From NCBI GenBank assembly GCA_023052935.1, contig CM041293.1, positions 152,023,474 to 152,087,473 on the forward strand: 64,000 nt of DNA, written 5' to 3'. Under the pieces are notes generated by a model. The model was given only the letters and a program-made list of their open reading frames with translations, was not told the DNA's origin and made no database searches. Source of the stretch: Piezodorus guildinii. Its lineage: Eukaryota > Arthropoda > Insecta > Hemiptera > Pentatomidae. The translations under genes were made by a program, and so were the position numbers. Below are positions 11,705 to 22,905 of this stretch, piece by piece; within the stretch, counting starts at the first letter, position 1; each line of letters starts with the position of its first letter.

Positions 11705-12640
11705 AAAAATGTATACCATGTGATTATTAGGTTTTTAAATTGATAAATAATTATAAGAACAGATCTAGTATTACACTTTCGTATTTTTAAAACCTTTTAT
11801 TAAATAATATGAAGGATATATTGAATAATAATAAAGGATTGTTCTTTTGTTCTTAGTCAAATAAATTTTTGTATTTTATTATCATATAAATCATCAAATA
11901 AATTTTTATAATTTTACAATTCATATATTTGTTGATAACGAAACTAGGATTTTTTTGTATTTCTCTTGCACTTGAATCTTTACACATCCTATATTTATAA
12001 TATATAATTTTTTTTTTTTCGTAAGGAATTCTAATTTTACAGAACTATAAACTCAGATTTATATAAAAACCACACGGTGGTAACATTTCGAGATTCCTCT
12101 TAAATTTGAAGGAATGAATTTTATAGTCTACTTTGAATAATTAACTCTTAATTTTTGCTTTTTAACATTTAATAGCATATAATATTTATGCTTGTTAGAA
12201 ATATACCTTCTATATTAATTTTTTATGTTTTTGGATACCTTCAGTTCCAATTATTAATATATTTTTGGAGGGAAGGAATTAACTGCTTAGAGTGTTCTTT
12301 TATTATTACTAAAACGTTCAATTATTTTTAAAGTTTTCTTATGTTGTTATAAAATGTGAATTATTCAATAAAAGATGTAATTTTTTTAAAAACAAATTGC
12401 ATAAAACTGCATACTAAATTTATTAATTTTTGACTACAAAAATTGTGAAATTAAATTTTAATGCGAATAAAATTTATTTTAGTGATTATTACAAAAGCAA
12501 TTCATTACAAAGCAGTGTAATACGTCGATTGATAAATAGAAATAGTTTATTATTATTCCATTTTTTAAAATGTTATTTACATGGGCAAAACTCTATATAT
12601 AGTCAGAATATATTACATAGTTATGGGTTGTAAAATAAAA
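11705..12640. other. No recognisable gene
   Basis: Very AT-rich; nothing found except chance ORFs such as 12430-12633. Confidence 0.4.
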
Positions 12641-13100
12641 TTATAGCGTCTTTTAATGGTTATTTTAATAAACCTTTAGATTCTCATCAACTATATATGA
12701 ATCTCTAATATCAATTAGATGTTGCCATCTTTCAGGTAATTATTGGGCAATACGGGCAATACGAGGCCTGAGCCGTGGACTGTATATATACATAGACCAT
12801 TGTTATATATACATAGAATGTTTGTGTATTTATTTTGTAAATAAAGTTGGAGGATAAGAAAAAAAAAATTAGGTAATTATTGGAATTTGGTCAAAGTTGA
12901 AGGACGACCCGAGCGTTTTGCGTCTTCCAAATCATAATTTCCGATTCTATACCGAGATGACACTTCCTGATGTTGCTTTTTCCTAAGCCTTCATCGCCAT
13001 ACAAACTGAAAGTTTTGTTAATCGTCTGAGCAGCGGAGTTTCCTTTTCAAAAAATTAAAAAAATCATCACTAGATGAAAATAATTTTTATCCCTTCTATT
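12641..13100 (-). pseudogene. Internally deleted mariner-type transposase relic
   Basis: On the minus strand, about 13040-12890 encodes the DNA-binding N-terminus typical of mariner transposases: SAAQTINK, YGDEGL, then after a frameshift RYRIGNYDLEDAKRSGRPS. This passes, in the same frame and after one stop, into a mariner-like C-terminus (LPERWQHLIDI, about 12740-12660). The whole catalytic centre is missing, so this is a deletion derivative. A 124-bp retroposon (12747-12870) sits exactly at the joint region. Terminal inverted repeats were not resolved. Confidence 0.7.
12734..12883 (+). mobile_element. 124-bp retroposed fragment with 13-bp target-site duplication
   Basis: The direct repeat AGGTAATTATTGG is present at 12734-12746 and 12871-12883. 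The insert 12747-12870 ends with AATAAAG and an A-rich tail, as expected for an extremely 5'-truncated LINE-mobilised sequence. It interrupts the mariner relic. The source element is not identified. Confidence 0.8.
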
Positions 13101-13191
13101 TTGACCAAGCAAAACACCAATTACAGATAAGGAATATCGGTTGAATTTTGTGCTTAAAAGCACCTCAAGTAATTATTTTTTACTTTCACCT

Positions 13192-14126
13192 ACCTATACA
13201 TGAAATATGATTGTGCAAATTTTTGAGTTCCAGTTTTCAACGGAAATACACGATTTAGGGTCTCCTGAGTCCAAATGACCAAGTCCCGCAAAAACGTCTG
13301 TGTGTGTGAGTGTGTGTGTGTGTGTGTGTGAGGTAACTCCCGCGCGTAAACGAAAAGTCAAAATAAACTAAAATATTATATTTTGTTAAGACAACTATAC
13401 GCCCGAGATGTTACAAAAACTTTTTCATCACAATCATCTAACCAGAAGAGCTTCTTTATAACGTGCATTTTGCACCTTTTTACGATCTTCTAAAAAACGG
13501 CTCTAACGATTTTGATTAAACTCGATATATCGATGTAAAATTTGATAGCCTTTACTATGATGTAGGTTTTATTCTGATCGAAATGATCTGACAGGGCATA
13601 AATGCAGATATTTTAGATTTTCTTTCTCTAAATTACTTTTAATAAAAGTAAGTGATTGTTTAAATAATTTTCATTGTTAAAAATCTTTATCAGAAACACA
13701 TGTTTCCTTCGAAACATAATTATTAAAACGTAACTCTAACATCATTTTAAAGTACTTAAATTGGTTTAAATAAAAGAGGTATGTAAAATTGTTTAGTTGT
13801 AAATGCTTGATTTTTGTATCATTTAATTAGTAATAAGTACCTTTAATTTTGTAGATTTGAAAAAAAATTAGGCAAATCAACTTGTCAGCATTGGTAATTA
13901 ACAGCTAAATATAAAAGTGGAGCGTATTTTATAAGCAACTAAAGGAAAAAAGTGCAAAAATGTGTTAAGGAAACAGGGCCCTTAACATATTTTAAGTGCT
14001 GCCCTCTAGCAGACTGCTTCATTATCAAGAACACAACGCCACCTAGTGGCAGCCAGAGCCAAGGGACTCACTGCCAAAAATTGCAGGCAATGGCGAGGTA
14101 AGTGAAAGTCGTGTGTCCTCACCAGA
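13192..14126 (-). mobile_element. HINE-like family, subfamily with extra insert
   Basis: Begins ACTTTCACCTACC, has a TG microsatellite at about 13302-13330, and ends GTCGTGTGTCCTCACCAGA. The distal third differs from most copies and contains a GC-richer stretch (about 13960-14100) absent from the others. It matches the fragment at 725-1290 in the middle region. Confidence 0.8.
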
Positions 14127-15048
14127 TTTTTAGAATACTTACACATTATTGACCAAGTAAGCATGATATTATAAACACATTAGGATTAAATTGAAATGTT
14201 AAAAAATGCTATGAACTTATTTTACAACTAAATTTGTAACTTCCTATTTTATCGTATATTTTTTATTTTATTTATTTTTTTTAATATAAATATTAAATGT
14301 GATTAAAACGGAAAATTTTGTTAGAGAGGAAGTAAATAAGAAGAAAAACAGATATATCTATGAATTTGGGTTAAAAATATAGATCAATGCAATGAAAGAT
14401 TGGCATTGCTTTGACTAATAAAATCAAAATTTAATAACTCTGTTTCCATTTGAAATTTTGTTTCCATGTAAAAACATGTTTATAAGAGAGGTAATTAAAG
14501 TTTGTTTTTTTTTTCTTAAATGGTGTATTTGTTTTTGTGTATCGTTGCAGGACAGTGGGTTTACAAATGGGAACCTTATTGTGAAACCTAGTCGCTCCTA
14601 CAGTTAAAAAATGCAGAAGCACAAAGTCCGTGAAATATGCACTACTAGAGTGCCCTACTTTCTCAACTAAGAATGTCAAAGAGCTTAGTAAGAATTCTGG
14701 AGGGCAGTGAAAAGGCTGAGGCAATTTTAATAGAACTTCTTTAAAAGTAAAATAAAGGAAAGTATAAGTATCATCAATAAATACTAGTAAAACATATTTA
14801 CTACATTCTAACTAAAACTTGAGAGCAAATATTCTTCTTATTATATGAAGAGGTGCTGAAAAAGGAGGAATATGAATGAAGGAATTCCGAAAGGTAGTTT
14901 TTGTACACGTATATATATCTGCAATGTGGTGATATAAGAGCAGCTTTAAATACCTTTAGACCAATATATCCCTAAAAGAAAAAGTTTGATATACATTATT
15001 TAAAAAAAAAAAACAATCATACATTAACATTTTATCTCAAAGAATAAT
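14127..15048. other. No recognisable gene
   Basis: AT-rich; the ORF 14431-14724 (minus, 97 aa) shows no recognisable domain. Confidence 0.4.
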
Positions 15049-15841
15049 CGCTTCACAATTTTTTATTTTTTTATTCATATTTTATTGAATTTTACAACTG
15101 TATTAACATAAATACAATAAGTATAAATGTTAAATTAGAATAAAGGGCGTGAAAGGCTTGTGAAGAAACTACCCAGCGGTAGAACTTCGATGTTTATTTA
15201 AGTAAGTAGATCCCGAGGCCATCTTCTTGTCAATAGCCTCGGAGGGTTGTTGGGAATATGTGAGGTTGACAGGTCGCGGACAAGAGGTTTTATATGGGCT
15301 GGGCGTTTGGAATTAAAAGTGGTATATCTGGTAGGAGAAAGGTCTGCAACAAATGGGATATTAAGGTCGTTATGGATGATTTTATTTGTGACGAAATAAG
15401 GAGCATTTAGGATTTTGCGAAGGATTTTGGATTGTAAGGATTGGATACGGGAGGAATTAGATGGCTTAGTAGAGCCCCAAAGCTTGATTCCATATGTCCA
15501 GATGGGTCTGATGACGATAACATAAATGAGCTTTTTGTAATGAGTTGGAAGTATTGAACGTTTGTCGAGTAAGTGTTGTTGTAATCGGTATCTACGGGCA
15601 GTCTCTTGTCGTTTTAGTGTCGTGTGAGGATTCCATGTAAGACGTTTGTCAAGATGGACTCCTAGGTATCAGATTTTTTCGACAGGTATGAGTGGGGTAT
15701 TATTAAAGGATACAGTGGGGCAAGAAGTCATCGGTTTGCGACGAAGGGTAAAGGTAATTTGGTGGGATTTTTTGGATTTATTTTAATCCTCCAGTTCTGG
15801 CACCATTTCTCAATGGCTGTGATGTGGGACGCTTCACAATT
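15049..15841 (-). mobile_element. Jockey-clade LINE, 5'-truncated, with 12-bp target-site duplication
   Basis: The element (15061-15829) is flanked by perfect copies of CGCTTCACAATT at 15049-15060 and 15830-15841, the signature of target-primed insertion. Its minus strand reads through the end of the RT (block EKWCQNWRI, then after one stop YLGVHLDKRLTWNPH, RPIWTYGIKLWGSTKPS and RRWPRDLL), stops at 15200-15198, and continues through the family 3' UTR to an A-rich tail. The downstream frame (15668-15201) is open for 156 codons but contains no ATG, so ORF callers miss it. Confidence 0.92.
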
Positions 15842-16049
15842 AAAATGTTAACAGCGAAAATTCTCTCTTTTAAGTAATATATTTAAAAAGATATAATCTG
15901 GTTATTTATTTATTAGTTCCAAAAAGGCTACTTGATTTTTTTGAGGATTTGGGAACATAGAGCCGAAAAAAAAAAGCCGATGCCGCGGCAAACTCAGCTC
16001 GTCTTTTAACATCACCTCAAGCTAGGATAATCAACGAAATCCCTCTGCA
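15842..16049. other. No recognisable gene
   Basis: Short stretch, partly repeat-derived; nothing firm. Confidence 0.3.
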
Positions 16050-16500
16050 AGATTAGACAAGGCAGGTTAGCTCTTTACTAAAGAAAAGTGGCAAATCAGG
16101 TGGAATGTAAACCCATCAAAATTAAATGAGATCAAAAAAGATTGTGCCCGTTGGAAAATCTCCTACAGGAAGTCAAGGAGAGAAGAAGTGATCCTCTGCA
16201 GACTTAGGATAAGACATAGTGATTTCTCCCACGGCTACCTTTTGCGAGGTCTGGACGCCCCAACTTGTACCAGGTGTAACACAGTAAAGACAGAGAAACA
16301 TATGTTATTATCGTATTTTGTCCAATTTTCAGTAAATTGAGAAATGAACTAAAAATGGATAATGCACCAAAAGACATACTTATAAATAACGAAAACAAAG
16401 TCAATATCTTTTTCAAATATTTGAAGAGAAGTTTATATTATAATAGAGTATAAAATTTCAAGTGTAAACGCCAATGACCCACATGGGTAGAGGCATCATA
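16050..16500 (+). mobile_element. LINE C-terminal fragment (region after RNase H, zinc knuckle)
   Basis: A translated block from about 16085 reads KWQIRWN, then RREEVILCRLRIRHSDFSHG and CTRCNTVKTEKHML, as in the C-terminal part of RNase H-bearing jockey/I-type LINEs (compare 22224-22835). The frame is broken at the end. Its 3' end runs into an (AAT)n tract shared with the tail of the opposing RTE-like element. Confidence 0.7.
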
Positions 16501-17300
16501 AATAATAATAATATAATAATAATAATAATAATAATAACAGGCTTAGCGAACCCGAAGGTTCGATGCCGATACCACCAAATTCCGCCTACACAGACTCGTC
16601 CAATGCTCACCATTCAAGCCCAAGCTCCCGAGATCAGCCTTAACGCAATCCTCCCATCGACGCCTCGGCCTGCCTTTCGGACGCCTACCAGCCGGATCAG
16701 CAAATACCAACTTTCTCGGAATCCGCTCGTCATCGAGCCCAACAACTTTACTCGCCCATTTGAGTCTCCGCGATGCAATCAACTCAATTATATTAACAGG
16801 ATGCAAGTTCCGCAATTCCGCGTTATGTAACCTTCTAAACTCTCCAGTGGCCCCCTCTCTCTTTGGACCAAATATTTTACGCAATACCTTATTTTCGAAA
16901 ACCTTAAGCCGTTGTTCATCCTTTAAAGTAAGCGGCCACGTTTCACATCCGTAAAGAACCGTTGGAAGAATGATAGTTTTATAAATTCTAATCTTTAAGT
17001 TTTTAGATAGAAGCCGCGAACTAAGTAACTTAGCAACTGAATAATAACACGCATTTCCCACCTTTAACCGGGACTTTATTTCTTCCTGGATTTCATTTTT
17101 TCTAGTTATAATTGAACCTAAATACTTGAATTTCTTTACGTGTTCAAAAGTATGACCTGATACATCAATATCACCAAGATCGACACTGTTTCTGATACTA
17201 ATCATATACTTCGTTTTATCGGTATTTAATTCGAGTCCTATTTCTTTACCGGTTTTTATTAACACACTCATCATAAATAAATAAATAAAATATTTAAAAA
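16501..17300 (-). mobile_element. RTE-like LINE, 5'-truncated, long open frame
   Basis: The minus-strand frame 17304-16543 encodes the thumb and C-terminal region of an endonuclease/reverse-transcriptase LINE. Recognisable blocks are VLIKTGKEIGLELNTDKTKY, FKYLGSIITRKNEIQEEIKS, LPTVLYGCETWPLTLKDEQR, VLRKIFGPKR, LIASRRLKWASKVVGL and PKGRPRRRWED. The palm domain is absent because of 5' truncation. The element ends in an (ATT)n tail, as is usual for RTE-type LINEs. The frame is intact over 240 residues, so the insertion is recent. The clade is inferred from the motif set and tail. Confidence 0.85.
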
Positions 17301-17309
17301 GCATATGTT

Positions 17310-17630
17310 CTTAAGGTTATGGAGTGGCAGTAGTTTACAATTCCCAGGGTCTCGGTTTCCAACCACGGCTAAGACAAAATTATGTATCATGTTATTTCAG
17401 AGGAGGAGCGACGCTGGGGAATGAAGACCCTCCTGGAATGACCAACACCTATAAAGTTGGTACCTAAAAATAAAAGGAAAAATCTGGCGGCTGGGCCTGA
17501 TCAAGACCTAATCATTTTCTTACACACGATCATTGGCCGTAAAACAGTAGGATTCTCTGTATATATGCGGAAACCAAGTGTAAGAATAAGTATAATTAAC
17601 GGAAAATAAGATGGGGTATAGGTTGTTAAT
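17310..17630 (+). mobile_element. Degenerate copy of the poly-T SINE family
   Basis: Diverged match to the copies at 32225 and 42171: CCCAGGGTCTCGGTTTCCAA in place of the tRNA B-box region, then GAAGACCCTCCTGG, AAAGTTGGTACC, AATCTGGCGGCTGGGCCTGA and AAACAGTAGGATTCTCTGTA. The head is decayed and the poly-T tail is lost. Confidence 0.7.
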
Positions 17631-18719
17631 GTTGATATTTATATACAGTTAATAAATATCCACATTAATGTTTTAAATCAATTCTGAGAAAAATCTTCAC
17701 AAACGAAATGCGAGAATGATTCATTTTAAACCTCTGAAACATATTTACTTGTTTTTCTAGAAAGGTCTAAATGTGTTATTGCGTGCGCCTATTTAATAAT
17801 CTGTTTATGCTTTTAAGTCTTAAGCTATAAAGCAGTGCTATTTGCCGGTTTAGATACTGTGATGTAATTTACTGTTCTAGAAAATGTTATGATTGCAAGA
17901 CGTCATAGTTATTGCGGAACTTGACTTTAAATAGCTTCTTCGAATTTCCATTCCAATAACTCGTTAGTTCTTCGATGGCCATTGAATAGGGGACATGGTC
18001 ATTTCCTTTCATATGCATCCCCTGCTTTAATTGCTACCCCCAGGGTTAGCTATTTCGTCTGGACAGAACCGGACATTCCCCTTCCCCCACTCTGTTTTTG
18101 GTGAGAGGGGGACATCCGGTCATAATATCCGAAAATCCAATCAATTTCCTTTCTGGACCCTTCTTAGCCTCCCTTTTATCAATTTTACAATTGTAAAAGG
18201 CCCCAATTGTGTTTAAAAGTTCAATGGGTGGTCCGAAAAAGAAATGCGTATTAACGGCTTTAAAATTAAAACCGCTGCAAATTATTACTCAATGGTTTAT
18301 TATTTCCAAATAACAATATAAGGATATATCAATTTATAAAGTTGTGTAGATAAGGTGAAGATTCTTTAAGGTAAAGATCAAATTCTGTGAATAAAATTGG
18401 AGGCTGATTTATACTTCACCACTCTTTTATTAAAAATAATTGCACGACGTTTCGGCGAAAATGCCATCAAAGTTGTGTAGACAAAATTAACATTGTATTA
18501 AATTAATCAGAGAGCTTAAGAAAAACGAAAATAGCCACTAAGTTTAATGCGCTACATCGGAGTTAAGAATAATATACCCTCTTGAACAGATCTGGTGTCT
18601 AGGACCATCTGGACAAATGACAAGAAACTAATAGCGGGTATCGATTATGTCGACATTTACTTGACAAGAAATCCTAATTAAAACAAAAAGCTATAATATA
18701 TTACCATCAGGCATTCATG
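17631..18719. other. No gene; GC-richer block and a Penelope-like motif
   Basis: 17930-18220 is GC-richer and unrepeated in this window, a candidate conserved non-coding block. Around 18450 the string GACGTTTCGGCGAAAATGCC resembles the terminal motif of Penelope-like elements. No ORF has a recognisable domain. Confidence 0.4.
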
Positions 18720-18767
18720 GGTTAATGGGATTGTAGGTATGAATGCGATCAAGGTTGTTATTATTTT

Positions 18768-18825
<58 letters not shown>

Positions 18826-18995
18826 CTTATTTTATTCAATATACATATATCTCGTTTCTTCTTTATTCAGTCTTTATTAATTATTCTTGTATTTTTTTTT
18901 TCATTTACGATGTACCTATAGGATGAATGGTTTCTACAAGCTGTAATACCCATTGTCCCAGCAGGTGGCAGATTTTACTATCTCTTAATAAAAAA
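18720..18995 (+). mobile_element. LINE 3' UTR fragment with AT microsatellite
   Basis: The blocks GTAGGTATGAATGCGATCAA and GGTGGCAGATTTTACTATCT plus AATAAA match 25370-25585 in the same order, and an (AT)n tract (18770-18823) lies between them here. It ends in an A run. Confidence 0.6.
18770..18823. repeat. (AT)n microsatellite
   Basis: About 27 units of AT inside a LINE 3' UTR. Confidence 0.95.
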
Positions 18996-19129
18996 AAAAA
19001 AAAAAATGGGATTGAGCTATGGTGATCCATCAAACCATTGAATTCCTCTAGTATCCTAAATGTTCTCCTACTTTACCAATAAAACCATCCATTTACATTT
19101 AAATATCCCATTATAGACTACTCGAAATA

Positions 19130-19250
19130 CTATATATATATATATATATATGAATGCATGAATGAATGAAAACAAAACTTTATTCTGGGACTAAGTCCCT
19201 TGAGAATAATACACATGTACAAAAAAAATAATGATTACAACTGGCCAAAA
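19130..19250 (-). mobile_element. CR1-like LINE 3' end, inverted
   Basis: Read on the minus strand, it ends GGGACTTAGTCCCAGAATAAAG followed by CATT-type repeats and AT repeats. It shares the hairpin-plus-AATAAA end with the plus-strand copy ending at 20340. Confidence 0.55.
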
Positions 19251-19293
19251 AACACATAAAAAAACTAATAATATTAATGATTGCAAAAATTAC

Positions 19294-19296
<3 letters not shown>

Positions 19297-19379
<83 letters not shown>
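19297..19379. repeat. (AT)n microsatellite
   Basis: Over 40 AT units. It gives false ORFs with alternating Tyr-Ile. Confidence 0.95.
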
Positions 19380-19381
<2 letters not shown>

Positions 19382-19384
19382 GTA

Positions 19385-19957
19385 TCATGGATTGTTCTTT
19401 AAGATATGTTTTTGGTACCTCGAGACGGTCTCACGTGACTCACCTCTACACCGAGTTGAAGTGGCCCCTCCCCTACATACGCAGACAGTACTTCCTTGGG
19501 TCATTTCTCTAATAAACTATAAATCCCACTATCCTTCCTATATCTACAGTCTCCTTCAATTTAAATCCTCAGAGCACTGGCTTGAAACAAGATCGCGCCA
19601 CTCCGACCTCTATATCCCATCCCACAGAACTAAACCCTTTGATCGATCATTTCTTGCCCGTTCCACTGCGTTCTGGAATTCCATTCCTTCTAATATACGT
19701 CGTGCTTCTTCCTTATCCACATTTAAATATCTCCTTTTCCAGTATCTATTATCCTTCACAGACGCTTGCTGACCTTAAATCTGACATTTGATGATATAAT
19801 TTAATCATTATAATGACTAAATGCTTACTTTATTTTGCTTTTGTTTTTTTCACAAAATTGTTGTTTTTATTTTCTTATGTTAATGTAATTATTATCATTA
19901 TTTTTATGAGTATTACTTTGTGATTTGTGTATGTATGTAAGTATGTGTGTGAGTGCG

Positions 19958-20029
<72 letters not shown>

Positions 20030-20340
20030 GTTAATCTACTCTACCTATGTAAATATTTCTTTTTTTGTAAATTAGTTGTTTTTAGTTTATCATTCTATTG
20101 TACTTATTATCATTATTATTATGATCATTAATTTGTGGTTTGTGTATGAGTTTGTGTGTGTGATTGTATGTATATATTTCTCATTTTATTTTATTTTATT
20201 TTTTTTGGTTAATCTACTATACCTATTTAAATAATTCAATCTATTTTATGTATTCTGGTCAGAAGAGCTATATTTATCTGTAACATCAATGTTATTTTTA
20301 AGGGAATATGTCCCAGAATAAAGTTAATTTTTTCTATTGT
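19385..20340 (+). mobile_element. CR1-like LINE 3' end
   Basis: Frame one (19396-19510) reads FGTSRRSHVTHLYTELKWPL and IRRQYFLGSFL. After a frameshift, frame two reads TRSRHSDLYIPSHRTKPFDR, then SFLARSTAFWNSIPSNIRR and SLSTFKYLLF. This is the common C-terminal end of CR1/jockey-superfamily polymerases. The 3' UTR holds a duplicated ~190-bp segment (19857-20043 and 20073-20230), with an AT microsatellite and a T run in the first unit. It ends with GGGAATATGTCCCAGAATAAAG. The clade is tentative. Confidence 0.75.
19965..20029. repeat. (AT)n plus T15 tract
   Basis: About 25 AT units followed directly by a T run, within the LINE 3' UTR. Confidence 0.95.
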
Positions 20341-20361
20341 ATTATATATATATATATACAC

Positions 20362-20875
20362 ACAAGAATTTTATGATTTTTTATTTCATTATCATATGGA
20401 AATATTTCATCAAGGGAGGTTGCATCTTAATTATATCAGTTAAATGTTTTAATTAAAGGACAGTTAAACAATTTGTAATCCATCTTCTAAGTTAAATAAA
20501 TATTTATTAAGTACAATTAGTTTGACTTAAAATAATGAATTGAATTACTAACATAATTTAAATTGAACTTACATAAAATAAAGAATTCTTTAACTGTCTT
20601 TTACTTAAAACATTTAACTGATATAACAGAGATGTAACCTACCTTGATTAAATATTTCCATATCATTATGAAATCAGGAATCATAAAATTCGTATGGAAA
20701 TATTTCATCTAGAGAGGTTGCATCACAGTTATATCAGTTAAATGTTTTAAGTAAAAGACAGTTAAACAATTATTTTTTGTGTTAGGTAAGTTCGTTATAA
20801 ATTATGTTTGTAATTCAATTCATTATTTTAAGTCCAACAAATTGTACTTAATAAATCTTTATTTTAGCATTGCTT
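20362..20875. mobile_element. Compound foldback (MITE-like) element
   Basis: Arm A (20362-20478) is inverted at 20581-20703. A second direct copy of A starts at 20693 and is followed by an inverted copy of the centre (20785-20870 against 20490-20580). The arrangement is A, B, A', A, B', so it can fold in two alternative ways. Key shared strings are GAGAGGTTGCATC, ATATCAGTTAAATG and ACAGTTAAACAATT. No coding capacity. Confidence 0.75.
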
Positions 20876-22142
20876 AGTTCCTAATTCATTTAACTTAGAA
20901 GAATAATTACACACACACACGCGCCTCCTTCAATCCTAAACTAAAAGTTCACCCAAATCCATTGGTGGGTAACCTCACATCTCCATATACATGATATCGC
21001 ATCTCCACCCGATAATCATCTAACTAAAAAGATGATGGCCTGCCAATTTAAATATAAGTTGATGTGCTTTTCAGCGCTGAGTAGTATCTTAATGAGGCTT
21101 TATCACGCCTCTAATTTGCACTTGTATTTATATGAAAATACAAAAAAAAAAAAAAAAAAAAAAAAAATAGGCCTACAATGTAGGCTGAAACTTCGGCACA
21201 CAGTTAAAATAAGAACTACTAAAATAGATCTTCCTATATGAGGAATTAGAGCCTTTTGAACGGAGACCTGCCGAACCTTAAAACCGGAGTTTCTGGGACT
21301 TAGTTACTAATTATGTCCTGTCTCTTGGGTATCTGATGGATCAAGAACCGTTGATTTTGGTTATTTCGTGAACCCATCACATGCTTTGTCGACCTCTGTG
21401 TCTCTTCTTGTTCATTAAGGTCCAGTCTGCAGCTCTTTTCTCCAGCTGTCTTCGGATTACTTAATTATATGGCCTACAAGTACACTTTGTTTTTCTTGTA
21501 TATCTAATCGCATCGTAAACCCTGGTAAGCTCCCTTAATAAGAACAAGTTGACATTGTCCTTTCGAGAGACCCCCTAGCATCATTCTTTCCATTATTCTT
21601 TAACAGATATTTATCCTTCTCTCAAAATTCATGGTCAACGACCATTTATTTTATGTACTTACTATTGATAAAATACATTTCAAAAACAATAGAAAAAAAA
21701 GAAATAATATTCAGACGTGTTTTGCAATTAATCTTCATATTAAAATGCTCAAGATTGTTTAATCCCTGAAAGGGTCAGAAGGTAGAACGGATTGAGCCAC
21801 TGGCGCACTAGCTGTGGTTTATGGCTCACTCATACATTATTCCTCTCCACCTTTGATTCTGTTTTATAGACCGCTCCGCTGAGTTTTTATTAAAGGGGCT
21901 ACTTATTTATCCGCTGGGCAGTTGCGGTTCCACATCTATCCCATAAGGAAAAATCTCAAAGAGTAACAGAAATCACTTTCTAGTCCAGTTGGTTTCCTGA
22001 AAGACGAATAAACCACAGAGAATTTATTTATATGTTTGTGACAGGGTTACTTATAAGTTATCGATTAAGTCATATCATAAAGATTTAAGTGACAATGAAG
22101 AAACTCATAATTTTAGAAGAGCCAAAAGTGTGTTCATTAGTT
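20876..22142. other. No recognisable gene
   Basis: Non-repetitive within this window. 20930-21130 and 21240-21560 are GC-richer and could be conserved non-coding sequence. An A26 run lies at 21142-21167. ORF 21032-21241 reads through that run and has no recognisable domain. Confidence 0.4.
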
Positions 22143-22835
22143 TTTGTTGTTTTTTTTTGCCGTAGGCTTAATCCACTTGGGTCATTTTCGCCTTAAATCA
22201 AGGATTAAATATTATAGTTTATTTTACAAGTCTGTCTGTCGTAGGAAGTCAACAAGTTTTGCAGTTGTCTGTATGTTGTCTTGTAAAACGGTTGGTAAGT
22301 CAGTGTCAATTGCAATATGAGCTCTTTGAGTATCATAAGCCCTACACTCTGTCAAAACGTGTTTAACAGTAACCGAGCAACCGCATGTTGGACAGTCCGT
22401 GAGTTAGTCGGGTGTGTCCAATACGCAGGCGCGCCAGGATAACCTCTTCCCTTCGCTTTTGTCGTATTGCTGAATGCCAATGGGAGATGTCCCTTCTTAT
22501 TTCCCTTAACTTGTTTTCTGTAGTTTCGTGCCAAATTTGAACCCACTTCGACCGAATCTGATGCTTGATTACAGAAACATAGTCGCCAACAGGCACCCCA
22601 ATAATCGGAATGCCATCTGTTATTGCTTCTTTGGCTGCACGATCTGCGAGTTCATTGCCAACTATACCGCAGTGGCTCGGTACCCAGACGAAAATAACTG
22701 AATTATTAGAAACTATTGTGGACTGCAATGATAAAAGAATATTTTGAATAAGAGAGTCGGTGGAGAAAGGATGTTTCAAGCTCAGTAGAGCCGATAAGGA
22801 GTGTTTTTTTGAGCCGATAAGGAGAATTCTTTTAA
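22143..22835 (-). mobile_element. LINE 3' end with RNase H domain
   Basis: The minus-strand frame from about 22830 to 22400 encodes the second half of an RNase H domain, with STDSLIQNILLSL (catalytic Asp) and VIFVWVPSHCGIVGNELAD (SH and NE.AD motifs). It continues into RREEVILARLRIGHTRLTHG. A frameshift near 22400 moves the CPTCGC...H...C zinc knuckle and C-terminus into another frame, ending at 22224. A 3' UTR with an A-rich tail runs to about 22143. The 5' end carries a local duplication of CTCCTTATCGGCTC. This jockey- or I-type copy is inactive. Confidence 0.88.
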
Positions 22836-22905
22836 ACTCATGCCTCCAGAAGTTCATTAGTTTCAAAAATAGATACCAAAAAAAAAATTTTTTTTCAATC
22901 ACCCG

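Noticed and set aside
16474..16830. 118-aa plus-strand ORF
   Set aside because: Antisense to the RTE-like coding frame; a shadow.
18739..18921. Tyr-Ile repeat ORFs, also at 19231-19772, 19925-20131 and 46738-46935
   Set aside because: Translation through AT microsatellites; only the part after 19396 has real LINE similarity.
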